Positions 24,328 through 36,412 of a DNA stretch of 64,000 bases are shown piece by piece (the first letter of the stretch is position 1; each line of letters opens with the position of its first letter). This stretch comes from Citrus sinensis (Eukaryota; Streptophyta; Magnoliopsida; Sapindales; Rutaceae), in contig NC_068559.1 of NCBI RefSeq assembly GCF_022201045.2, positions 17,851,501 to 17,915,500 on the forward strand. Direction: 5' to 3'. A program made the position numbers and the translations under genes. Under the pieces are notes generated by a model. That model searched no databases, was not told the DNA's origin, and was given only the letters and a program-made list of their open reading frames with translations.

Positions 24328-24955
24328 TAAGAGCAATATTAGTACATGCAACATTATATATTAATATCATCACATCACTAGAATTACTTCCTAATATGCC
24401 GCGGTATGTTTAATTGCGCATAATTGAAAATAAAATAACTATCAATTTATGCGAGATTGCAGTTGATTATCGGCCACTCAGAGCTGAAGATTACAGACGA
24501 AATTGAAAGTCTCCCTTAAAAAGATCACAGAATATGATGGTAAGAAACAGAGAAATTCCAATAATCATTCTCAAACGAACACCAAAAACAAGACATCAGG
24601 TATAGTTGATGCTGCTGATCAATTGAAAGAATGTGACAGCATAACATAAAGAAGAGTAATCCTTCAACCTCCCTTGCATGCTTCGGAGTCCCAACCTTCT
24701 TACAATTAAATTATTTTTTCATCAATTTTCACCCATTTTTTACCTTATCTTTTGAATGAAAATAAAAGTAAGTTGAAGTCTAGAATAGTTTGAAGGTATT
24801 CTAAAAATTGTAGTTTCATGAGGGCGTAATCCGAAATAATCCTATTAAAAAGGTTTAAATAGGAATTATTTTGGTTGTTCTTCTAAATCTATTGGCTTCC
24901 AAACAAATGCCAAGTTACGATATTTGGGTGACAAATTAATTTTTAGATAATATAG

Positions 24956-26239
24956 CTTAAAATATTGATGACTTATTCCCAATAGACTACAAAAGGTCAA
25001 GAAGAAAATGCCTCTCTTTTCTCCTGAGTCCAACCTTGATGGATAATGAAAGTAATTGGGGTAAATTTTGGATTATCGCTCATGAACTAATAATTTTTAA
25101 TATACTTTTAGATTATTATAAATTTTAGTTTTTCCCCATTTTTGTTAAAAAGGCGAAAAACTTTTAATTAATCCATTCTTATTTTTCTCTTACCTTTTAA
25201 ACAAAAGTGGGAGTAAGTTGAAGTTTATAATAATTTAGAAATATTGTCAATCCTAATCTACTCAAAACTTATTGCTGTTGAGCTGACCTCATAAGTATAA
25301 CCTAAAGCCTATGTTGGCGACTTAGTTTACAAGTACAACCTGAGGTTTATGTGAATGACTTAATTTAAGAATACAACCTCAAGCCTATATAAGCGACTGC
25401 GAAATTCATATGTCTGATATGAAAGTGAAGTAATCCAACCTCAAAATATATTTGTCCGACCTGAGAATTAGTTTGACATAGAAAATTGCTGGTCAAGAAA
25501 ACGTGACCTAATTTCTAGAGAAGCTGTATGCCGCGATCTATTTAAACCATCTCCAACTGACAACCACTTGCAACTGCTAAAGAAAGTGGGCTGAAGTTAA
25601 GGAAGTAACTGTCCACGACCAAGAGCCTACTTAAATTGAAAAGCGCATCAGGTGAAGGGGTGAGCAAAATCAACCAAAGCTTCTACAAGATTTTTAGCCC
25701 CTCTTCCGGAAAATTACTTGACTTTAACTCATTCATAATTCTTCATTCTCATTTTTCTTCTTTTATACATAATTTCTGACTTAAGCATCGGAGGGTCTAT
25801 GCCAGAACCCCACCGGCGTATCCTAACCATGTTTTCTGGTTGGCAGGTATAAAAAGTTGCGATCAAACTTGCGTTTGAGGTTGGATTCGCGCTGCAATCC
25901 CCCAAAAGAAACAAACTCAGCTGTTGAGGTCGTTTTTCGCCATCAACAATAGTTATCTTAAAATATTGATGACTTACTCCCAATAGACTACAAAAGGTCA
26001 AGAAGAAAATGCCTCTCTTTTCTCCTGAGTCCAACCTTGATGGATAATGAAAGTAATTGGGGTAAATTTTGGATTATCGCTCATGAACTAATAATTTTCA
26101 ATATACTTTTAGATTATTATAAATTTCAGTTTTTCTCTATTTGTGTTAAAAAGGGGAAAACTTTTAATTAATCCATTCTTATTTTTCTCTTACCTTTTAA
26201 ACAAAAGTGGGAGTAAGTTGAAGTTTATAATAATTTAGA
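24956..26239. repeat. Pair of 284-bp direct repeats around a Gypsy-LTR-like segment
   Basis: Units 24956-25239 and 25957-26239 are about 97-98% identical by eye; both run from cttaaaatattgatgactta to ataatttaga. The 717 bp between them look like an old Gypsy LTR: a run of ~43-bp imperfect repeats (aagtataacctaaagcc type), a TATA-like cctacttaaat, then the element-typical gacttaagcatcggagggtc. No 5-bp target duplication was found at the junctions. A more diverged relative of the repeat's end occurs at about 24700-24850. Confidence 0.7.
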
Positions 26240-27270
26240 GGGCACTTTGAAAATTGACCTTTCACAAGGGGAGTAATCCAAGTAATTAATCAATTTTTTG
26301 ACGATTAATACAAAAGGGATGAAGCTATTTGAATTCTAAAAATTAATTACTTTGAACACTCTATTATTATCTATATTTATCTAATAAGTTTAAGAAATTA
26401 AGTTTTACTTTGTGCATTCTTTAAAGTACCTAAAAATATTTCTTACTTAAACCAATTAAATTAATCATCTTTATTTACTCAAAATACCAATAAAATTATT
26501 CAGCACACCCAAATAAAATTTTTAAGAAAATTAGCATACACTTATAACATTGAAATCAATTTAAGTTTATAACAAATGTTCGAACACAATTTTAGTAATT
26601 AATTATTTGTAATAAAGAAAGTTTTCGTTTTTGCTCCCAAAAGGGAACTTTGTGCAATCGAGAAAGAAGAAGATGATCAATATGGTTTGCAGTGCAACCG
26701 AGAAAGAAGAAGAGGAAGTTTGGGGTTTAAGATATGTTTTTTATTTTTTGAAAATCATAAGCAAAAAAGACGGCTATCTTAATAGTTTTTTACTTTTAGA
26801 AAAAGAATGAAAGGGTCACACTTACCTTATAGGCAAATATTTTTTACTATAACATTTTTTTAAGATGTTGGAAACAAAAAATTCAGAATTTATGAAAAAA
26901 TATTGTATGTTGAATAATGGGTTTGTGTTAAGGGTGCTTGAAATAATTATGTTATATTCAGCTCATAATAGATATTGTTTGTAATAGTATTTTACATAAA
27001 CGATATTTTTATATTCAAAATATTTTTTTAAATGCTAATAGTCCCATCCAAACAATATTCATCTTTTGCAATCCAAAAACAAGAATGCTTGGATCCCCTA
27101 ATAAGCCTTGGCATTAATTTATACTAAATTATACATTCATTAACATTTAAGAGTTTCTAAGATTTAGGGTCTTTTCCATTAGTACTATTTGAGTTATTAT
27201 ATTTATCTACTACAATAAAGATTATAACCCCCATAGCATTTTAGGAAACTTGAATACAATTCTCAAAACT

Positions 27271-27380
<110 letters not shown>

Positions 27381-27481
27381 ACATTCAACAAGGTGCTTTT
27401 CTGCTTCCACTTCCTAGTAGTCGAACTAAAATTTTTGAATGATGTAATTTATAATTAGAGCTATTTTGTTAATGCTGTAAT

Positions 27482-27720
27482 TAACCAGTGAAGAATTTAA
27501 ATTTCTCTTATATTAAAAACTAAAGTTTCCAAAATTACCATTCAATTTTTTAACTTATTTAATGCCATTAACAATTATTATTTTATTTTATTGATTTAAT
27601 ATTATAAATGGACCTCAACCGAAAAGTCACCAGACCACCGCCGGAAGGTCGCCGGAAAGTTGCCGGACCTCCGCCACCGGCCACCGGACCACCATTTTAT
27701 TATATATATATATATTATTA
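27482..27720. repeat. CCGG-rich repeat related to the MITE core at 24 kb
   Basis: The stretch 'gaagaatttaaatt..ctcttat' followed by 'taatgccattaa' matches the inside of the 23694-24327 element. It then passes into a GCCGG-rich block (gtcgccggaaagttgccgg at about 27645). Clear element ends were not found. Confidence 0.55.
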
Positions 27721-28253
27721 CTAATATAAATAGTTTAATAGCCAAAATTGATATTGGAATTTTAACTATTTTATATTATTATTTTTATATAATAAAAATA
27801 AAATTCCATGGATCTCCATATCTATATGGATAAAATTCATATCCATGCCCAATATTAACTATTGGATATGGATATGGATATATTCATTATGGATAATTAT
27901 GGATTTGTATTTAGATGGATAATATCTATCCATAATTGGATATTTGGCATCCCTATTTGTTGAGGGTGTTGAGAGTGTTAAGGTTTGTTGAGAGTGTTGA
28001 GTATTGCAAGAGTGGCATTGTTTGAACATTTGATGAAAGTAGCGAGAACAATTTGATCGATCCAAAAATTTAGCATTTGACTAGTTATGATAGAAAAAAA
28101 ATTTGAAAGATTAAATTTAAAAAATATAAAAATATAATGACTATTTTAATAAATTTTCCTTAACTCATGAGCTAACATCACAACATATTATGAAAAGTTT
28201 GATGTGAGCTTGCCAACAAACATTGGTGTGCCGGTCAAGTGATGTAACATCTT

Positions 28254-28259
28254 GTGGGT

Positions 28260-28293
<34 letters not shown>

Positions 28294-28316
28294 GGTGGGG
28301 GGTGGGGTGGGGTGTT
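28254..28316. repeat. Guanine homopolymer of about 32 bases with G-rich tail
   Basis: An unbroken G run from about 28260 to 28291 is followed by short G-runs separated by T, the arrangement expected to form stacked G-quadruplexes. The exact length may be an assembly estimate. Confidence 0.9.
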
Positions 28317-29229
28317 GTTAGGATGAGAATTGAATTAAAGAAGTGGAACATCTTTCTTTTATGTGTATATAGTACATTTAAAATAATATTTTAATTAAAA
28401 ATTTGGTGCAACTCTTCGAAACTGTAAGTGGTAAAGGGCAGTGGCAATTGTATGAGGCAAATTGTTTAATATTTATATTACTTGATAGATTAATTTCATA
28501 TTATAGAAGATGTAATTAATTATTAATACTTCAGTAATGTTATATTCAAATGATGTTGTGGGATGCACTCTTTTTCATGTGCCGAGGGCTTATATATTAA
28601 TTTCTTTCGTTGCCAGTTACCACCATCCCATTACGCATATATCATCATCTCCAAACAAGCTACGGCAGCTAGAGTCATATGCGTAATCTATGCGTTAATC
28701 ATATTGCAAATTCATAGGATGTTAGAATAATTAAGCATATCAATGAATCGTATAATACATATTAGGCTGGCTGCCTGCACTGCATATTTAAAAAAATAAC
28801 TACAGCTCCTTGCTAAAGGTTAAACATACGCGGCTGGCCGTGAAACTCTATAACAAGGATGTGGCCGATATGGTAGCCAAAGACTTGGTCTAACCAGTTT
28901 CTAAATCGTTTGCTTTTTTTTTTTTAAATAAATTTAAAGATTAAATTAAAATAATGTATTAATTAAAAATTATAAAAATTACAGTTAATAGTAAAAAAAT
29001 TAAATAAATAAAAAATGAAAAAATATAATCTTGTGAAAATGAAGATCAAAAGTTTACATAACAAAAAACAAAAATTTATTTCTTATTTTATGTAACTACA
29101 CATATTTTATATTGCCAAGAACGGGTAGATCCCTATTTCTACTCTCACATTGGATAGAATTCTTCGGTAGTTAACAATGTAAAACCGTTAAAAAGTTTCA
29201 ATTTCCAAAAGCTTGATCAAGTGTTTTCA

Positions 29230-29260
29230 AGTGTGTGTGTGTGTGTATATATATATATAC
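29230..29260. repeat. (GT)n(AT)n microsatellite
   Basis: About 8 GT units pass directly into about 7 AT units. Confidence 0.95.
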
Positions 29261-32200
29261 CATCTACATTCAAATAATAGGAAGGTAGGTGGTTAAAAAA
29301 TCAATTTGATTTTCCCTACTCCCCTACTTTTTAAAAAGTGTAAAATCTTCAAAAGGTTAATTAATAGTAAGGAATCATTGTAAATGAGAAGGAGGTTTCA
29401 AATTACTCAAATATACAAATCCCTTTCAAATGATTCATCAACCCCTATAAAATTATATACTTAAGAATTATGTACTAATGCAATATGGTAATCCATTATA
29501 AGATATATACACAAGAACTAGAGAGATGCTTGAACTCCGTGAATCGTGATGTCTATTTGGGAAGAAAAATTTATATAAGATAATCTCACAACCTTAACGT
29601 GCTAAGACGTTTAAATAAAAGTAAGAAGATCCCTACAATAGGATTCATGGATGGTCCTATTTTGAGATCCAATGCTTTGCCATGTAAATTTAAGTTGATT
29701 TATTACTGTTTGGATGGATTTAATTGTGATATAATGATATGCTTCAATTGTTTTAAAAAGTCAATTCTTTTAAGCTACTTATAAACTTTGTTTGCTATTT
29801 ATGTATTTTATAGGCCCAATAATATTATGTTTACACTCGCTGTTAGGATACTATCTCAAGTGACTTACCATCAATCATTTCTTTCCGTATAAAATTTACT
29901 CTATAATTTATTATTCAGTCTTAACATCCACAAAATGGATGACACGACATAGAAAGAAAGAGGGGTTTTCAATCAATCTCTTATACATAAATTTGTAATC
30001 TGAATCAATTAACCTTCATATGATATCTTTCAAAGTGAAGCTTTGAAATTACAACTTCGCGGAACATTGTATTAATGGAAGGAAAAATACATTTTTAAGT
30101 AAACAAGAAGTTTTCCTTTCTGTTGTTTTCTATTATTACTCAAGACACATGTCTCTTCACATCTGCCACATGGGGAATATTTGAGAGATAATATTCTCAC
30201 AGCAGATCAGATATGTATGCATTTTGGGAAAGAGATAGCATTCTTTTCTTTGCACTAATGCACCGGATCAAATATTCCCAACTGTGATAGATAGCTAGCT
30301 TATTGTGATAGCATTCTTCTCTTCCCACTAAAAAATACTATAAACATGTTTCATTTTAATAGATGAATGCATGTAGGTTGGCAGCTGCAGTAATCAATTC
30401 ATTTGTATCTCCTATGAAAACAGGGATGTTTGAGCCAAACTCCTTGAAGTGTTTGAACATTTTATGGTGTCTTTCTCAGCATAATATATGCATTTTAAGG
30501 CTGGCTGATGGGCTAATGTTTGCAGAAACTTAATCAAGTTGACTTTCCGGGCCAATGGATAGGATTCCATTTCCACGTTGATGATATGTAGGGTAGGTAG
30601 CAACTAGCTGGACTGTGAGTGGCATCTTTTGAGCACTAGGTTGAATTCCATTAACCAAATTAGTTTCTTTATACATCAAGGTTGAATTTCCCGATTCATA
30701 TTCTCTTGACCTTTGTAATGAGCCATGAGTCAATTTGAGATCTTTAATTTATTCTTCGAAATAATTATGGATGTAGTTGGCATACATCTATCTACATACA
30801 TATGGATTCGGAGTCAATGCTGATATGATTTTTGTGTGATCTTCTTTGTATAAGGTTGTGATTACATCTCAACTATACAATATTATAAATGTCCATGTGT
30901 CACAAGATCATCAAAATATCAGCACAGTTCAAATCAGAAACGGATATAAAAAATCCAGTATGCTGCTTGCCAACAGATTTAGGAAAACCAAACAAATCTA
31001 TGGTGGATTCTTTTCTAAGCAGTAAGACGGGGGTAGTGTAGGCCTTTGAGTTCCCTTTTAAATAAGGTGTACATTATGCTTCTCATTGAAATTGGAGAAC
31101 TCTAAAAACATGTGAATCACCTTGTACGGAGGATTGCACAAGATTTTTATTCCCAAATAGTGGTTCATTTTCCCTATATAAATCTAACTAGCCATAGCGA
31201 AAAACAAACAAGCAAGCATAATTGTTTATAAGTTAAAAATGGAGAAGCTTCCAACCTCCCTCGAAGGCTTCCAATATACCATGCTTCCTCAAATTGGCCT
31301 TGTAAGCATGGGAATGTTGGAAACCCTAGGGGGAGGTCGAAAGCTTATGACTCCATTTAATCAGTTCTGTACGTGCATGGTGTTCTTTTTTTTTTCCCCC
31401 TTTTATTTGAGAGAAATTTTTACAGCATCAGAATGATTAATTAGTTCTAACAGGTACTTAATTTAAATTGTTTAGTTCTGAACTTTGATTGTGGGGGAAA
31501 AAAATCAACTGTTTTTGAAGAACTATTAGCTCTTGGAGAAATACTCATTTCTCTTTTTTTTTTTTTTGTTTGTGTGTGTGTGTGTAAAATTAGGTTAGAA
31601 TAAAGTTGCCAAACACATGCTTCTTCTTAATTAGCTTAGCCAATGACATAAGATTATGTCTAGAGACATAAGATTATGCTCTGGCGGAAGCAGTACTATT
31701 GCGGTACCTAGAGAGTAAATATTGGTAACTGAATTTGCCCTTTTCTTTGATGCCGGAGAAGCCTAAAGCTGCAGACCCTATCTAGTTAGGACAAATTAAG
31801 CAGGAGTCCTTGTTTAAAACCATAACCCGACATAATGTTATTATTTGTCCCCCTCTCCAAAATTACAAAAACCTCAATTAGAACGTGCCCTAGGGCCTCG
31901 CCCGGCCACCCCTAGGCCCTGGCTCTAGCTATTTTGAAGTAGCTGAGGTATTTGCTTAGATGGAAACCCTGAGCTGGCCTTATTTTCTACCAAAATTAAT
32001 ACTAATTGAAACTTAAAACAAGTGGAGCATGCGGTTTGTGATCAAATGCAGACTGTCCATTCGTCCAAATCTCTGTGGGCTAGCTTCTAATTCCTTTCTT
32101 TTCTTCAGAAAACCAACTTAGACACCAAATAATGCCAGTGCTTACTGAATAAACCTGTGTATAATTCCAATTTCTTAGGATGTTACCAAAGACGCGTCAC

Positions 32201-32898
32201 TGAATAAATATTATACATCGTGGACTTTTATAAAATGTCGTTATAAGATGACTGTGATTCTGTGAGTAGTTTTTCTGTAAGTCCCTTAACATTGGTTGAA
32301 ACAAGTCCTTGAAAAAAAAAATGGCCTTTGATATACATGTAATAAAACCCTAGCCCTGAATGAACGCTACAAGTACCCCAAAACCCTGAGCAATAACATC
32401 CCCATCTCATCAAATTCAAAAAGTAAATTCAGCTGTCTCTTTGAATGGGAAAATTAATTTTGAGAGCTAACGTTCTCCGAACTCTCTCCCTCAACGGCTC
32501 CTCTTGGCTTTGCAAATCATTCCTTCTGATACAGAAGGCGCCGTTGAGGTAGGGCAGTTCGGAAAATATAGGCTCTTAGCTGTGAAATCTGGCGTGCCGG
32601 CAGCGGTAAAGAAGATCAGGAAATCAAATTTTGATCTGAAATGAACCATGATGGCACCAGGTATGTTGATGTACATAAGTTTCAGCTTCAAAATTAAGTA
32701 AGAGATATACAATATTACTTATTTATTAGTTAGTCCGAGCTGAAAAGTTTTCCACAACATCAGCACATCTTTTGCACGATATGAATTGGAATTCAGTCAA
32801 CGGGGTGTTGTTTGTCAGCTGTGCTTACAGAGAAGTTTGATCTTGTAACTAATGGAGCAATTAATCAGCATAAGCTTTCAAAGTTATGAAACGTAATA

Positions 32899-33162
32899 TG
32901 TAAGAAACAGTTGTTTGGGAACAAAGAAAATGAGAGAAAATGTGAGAGAAACAATGACAAACTGATTTCGTCATTCAATCACTACTAATGTGCTCTGTAC
33001 AATTGTAACTATATTTACACTAGCTAATTACGATGAGTATCTAATGATTTAACTATATTCCTAATCAAGACTGTAAAACTAACTCTAACTAATTATATAG
33101 CTGACTTAGCAGCTCTATAAATGCTTCTGTAAATAACTTGCAGAGCCTTCTTGTCTGTCACA
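32899..33162 (-). mobile_element. Possible short solo LTR, Copia-like
   Basis: Read on the minus strand the block starts tgtgacagacaag and ends tgtttcttaca (TG...CA ends), with pyrimidine-rich and promoter-like stretches typical of short Copia LTRs. It has no internal region and no partner LTR nearby. No target-site duplication was found, so the identification is weak. If real, it is a solo remnant with no coding part. Confidence 0.3.
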
Positions 33163-34459
33163 ATGGTGGGGGGGAATGAGATGAGCTCCCTGGGATCTTC
33201 TCTGGCTGTATACATTATGAAGGTAATTCATCGACAATATTCATCTTTCATAGCAATTTTACAACTCACTAGCCCAAGATATAGAAATTTGTTCATAGAC
33301 TTTGATCATGCATGTCAATATTTTTAACCAGCAGTTGAACCGGACAACCTTGAATTAATGTTGTGCAGACAAACTAGGGCATCCCTTTATCACATAAAGA
33401 TTAATTCTTTCATCAAGGCCATTATGATACGAATATTACGGCACGTACCGTTAAGTGTGATACACATATGCAGGGATCAAGACCATCGATCATGATACAC
33501 GCATACGTATATAATCGAGACTATTAATTTAATTATGTGGTGCATATATGACAAGAATTAATAAGAATCAAGATTATTATTATGTACTGCACAAATGGCA
33601 AAAATCAACACGTATTATCGGGGGATTGCTAATCATTATAATTCTGATAAGGGTCCGGAGGAGGAGGCAGTCTAAGAATTAAAGTATATGCTGTTCCGCT
33701 TCATTGATAAATAGTTTTGCAGCTGTATAAAATATTAATTTGCTATAAGATTATTACGACTGTCTTTCTCAGAATGAGAGAAACCTAGAGGGGGAAAAAA
33801 AAAACTTCGAAATTTTCTCTAAATGGGCTTTACGACTAGCAATACCCTAATCACCGCATGCACATGATACTGTCAAAACAGGACCAATTGCGATTCTATG
33901 TGCTCGTGATAAATGAATAAATTGGATGTTAGAGGCTTAGAGCCTATGCTAGCTCTTTGAACTGAATGCTATGTGGTTGTAGCACAATATATGCGCTCCA
34001 AGCCTTTCAAGGGCTTATCTTGTATATCTCTTCAAAAGTGTACATATAAGGTAGGCAGGTAGCTAGGTAGTAGTGGCCTCCTTCCCAATTAAATCTAGAA
34101 TATTGCACCAGATGTGAATTCGATCTACTTAAAAATTAGCTTTAGTGCCCATCAAGGTTGAATTCCCTGCAAAAGATGTCAACATTCTCTTGACCTTTGT
34201 AATTGAGAATGAGTCAATTTTGATAACATTGTTTATTCACCAAAGATTAAGGCTCATTTATATACATATTTGACCGCACAACAGCGAATTGGACAATTAT
34301 CAAAACAGTGGCAATGATAGAATCACACACAAACTACTTGTATTAACTATGTAGCGTGAGATATTAGACGAATGAAAAGCATAAAAATTGTATAATATAT
34401 GAATGAAAATATATAATAACTGGAGTATATGATCATTTTTAAGAGATTGTTATGTTACA

Positions 34460-34605
34460 TAATCATGTAACATATATGATTATATAGCAGTTGTTGGATG
34501 AAAATTCAACGGCTGTGGAAATAACATGATTTTATTATCCTATATTTTCACAGCCGTTGGATTTTCATGTAACGACTGCTACATAACATGATTTTATTAT
34601 ATAAC
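34460..34605. mobile_element. Fold-back MITE
   Basis: Two arms of about 57 bases, 34460-34518 and 34548-34605, are imperfect inverted copies; the clearest shared core is caacggctgtg versus cacagccgttg. They are separated by about 30 AT-rich bases and would form a long hairpin. Superfamily not determined. A half-copy of the 482-662 element type follows directly at about 34620-34725. Confidence 0.7.
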
Positions 34606-35308
34606 TAAACAAAAGCCTAATTTTTATCCAATCAATACATTCATGTCACATCAATTGTACATTTCAGTTTGTACAAATAAATATAATATTGTAGTCTATT
34701 ACTCTATCATTACTCTAAAAACAATGATCATGATCGTTTGCAGCTTCTTTGCAATTGATTACCATACATTGTAACTGTGCTGTTGAAATTAGTCTGGAGT
34801 ACCAACAGTTGTGAACAGAACTTAAGATATTTTTTGCAACAATTAATGGTAGCAGAGTCAAGATTTTGATTCGCGGGTGCTATAATGCAAAAACCACAAA
34901 TGCGAGGAAGTTAATTACAACATAAAACCATAAAACTGACGAGGCAACGGCTGAAATTTAATGGAGTCCTTATGCCGATACTTTGGCTAATTCTATATAA
35001 TTCAGTTAGTGTTGTTATGTTTGTAGTTAGGGTCCGACTATGATAGAACCCCTTTAAGGTGTATAACTATTTCAAGGAGAGCTGGCCTGAGTTATATAGC
35101 CTAAGTAGTTTTGAAAAACTTTAGTCAATTTTTTTTTTTAAAAAATAAATACTAAGATTTGTACTTTAAAAAAATTATTTTAACTCCTTACGGCAATATA
35201 TAATATGTTAAAACAAACTATTTTTTGAGTGTCCGTTAGGGGGGAAATTATTTTTGATGAGTGAGCTATTTTTGGATCAAAACAAAAGTATATTTTTTTT
35301 TTGGTTAT

Positions 35309-36105
35309 AATTTACAACTATATTGCAATATGAAATATGTTGAGAATCTAGATATACGTAATTGAAGTATCTTCGAACTATGCCAGGCATGAGTAATAAT
35401 AAGAGATCCATTCGGGGATAAACAAAAAGTTAACAAAACACGCATATTTTATCTTATAATATATTAAAATTAGTGTATTTTTGTCTTTTAACTGATATCT
35501 TACTTTAATAAAGTTATTGATCCTTATTAGAATATTTATTTTCATATTAAAATATTAGTGAAATTATATTTACCGTATCTAATTTTTTTGACTAAGAATT
35601 GAATAGGATCGACTTGAGGGTGCGAGGTGGCCAAACAAAAGTGTTAATAAATCAATTTCGCTGAATGGGCCTATTTTTGGGCACATCAAATGGGCCGTTC
35701 AAGGTACAAATATGTTTATTAAAGTAATTTACAAATATGAAATATGTTGAGAATCTAGATATATGTAGTTGAAGTATCAAAATAAGTTTGCCAAGCATGA
35801 GTAATAAGAAGGGATAAACTAAAAGATTAACAAAACACATATACTTTATCTTTTAATTTACTGAAATGCTGTATCTTTTTGTCTTTTAGACTTTAACAAA
35901 GTAATTGATCCTTATTAAAATATTTATTCCATATAAATTATCAGTGAAATTATATTTACCGTCTTTTTTTTTTTTTTTTTGGGGTGGGGGGAGGTGTAAT
36001 GAATATTGAATTGGGTCGACATTGAGATTTGAGGGTGTGAGGTGGCCGAAACAAAAATGCTAATAAATCAATTTCGCTGAATAAAACGGGCCGTTGAATG
36101 TAAAG
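35309..36105. repeat. Diverged tandem duplication upstream of calnexin
   Basis: About 400 bp occur twice in tandem (roughly 35309-35726 and 35727-36105). Both copies contain tgaaatatgttgagaatcta, 'attgatccttatta', 'gtgaaattatatttaccgt', 'aataaatcaatttcgctgaa' and end near gggccgtt. The second copy ends about 110 bp before the ER-stress element of the calnexin promoter. Confidence 0.8.
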
Positions 36106-36217
36106 ACTAAAACGGGCCTTGACCGCGCAAGAATTATGGAGCGGGTCTCGCACGAAAATTAATTGGACAAGAAATCACGCATAAAACAAATAGAAGCGGC
36201 ATTGATGGAACCGTGGA

Positions 36218-36236
36218 CGTGGCAAACAGCGATTGG
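36218..36236 (+). promoter_or_regulatory. ER-stress response element (ERSE) of the calnexin promoter
   Basis: The sequence is CGTGG, nine bases, ATTGG. That is exactly the ERSE consensus CCAAT-N9-CCACG read on the other strand. ERSE is bound by NF-Y plus ER-stress bZIP factors (bZIP28/bZIP60 in plants) during the unfolded-protein response. It lies about 195 bp upstream of the start codon and about 65 bp upstream of a TATA box. Confidence 0.85.
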
Positions 36237-36245
36237 ATAATATCA

Positions 36246-36266
36246 CGTGGCATCAATTGTCATTGG
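36246..36266 (+). promoter_or_regulatory. Second ERSE-like pair with G-box
   Basis: A cacgtgg G-box-type bZIP site is followed by ATTGG, but with 11 bases between CGTGG and ATTGG instead of the consensus nine. It may still work as a bZIP site; as an ERSE it is imperfect. Confidence 0.5.
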
Positions 36267-36299
36267 ACGAAACAAGTCGATGGCAGTCTCTAGAAAGAT

Positions 36300-36306
36300 C
36301 TATATA
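36300..36306 (+). promoter_or_regulatory. TATA box of calnexin
   Basis: The sequence tatataa lies about 107 bp before the start codon and just downstream of the stress elements. Confidence 0.7.
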
Positions 36307-36412
36307 AGATCTCGCAAGTTACAACACCGAGTAACAACTTTAGTAGCACTTGGGTTGATTGATTTTAAGATTTAGATTCAGATCGCGGTCTCGGACTCTC
36401 TCTCTCTCACAC

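Noticed and set aside
31239-31436. Plus-strand frame starting MEKLPTSLEGF, after a TATA-like sequence
   Set aside because: Considered as a short gene or first exon, but the end is low-complexity and no second exon or known family could be seen.
32491-32712. Minus-strand frame in a GC-richer patch
   Set aside because: No domain; the patch may be repeat-derived but could not be placed.
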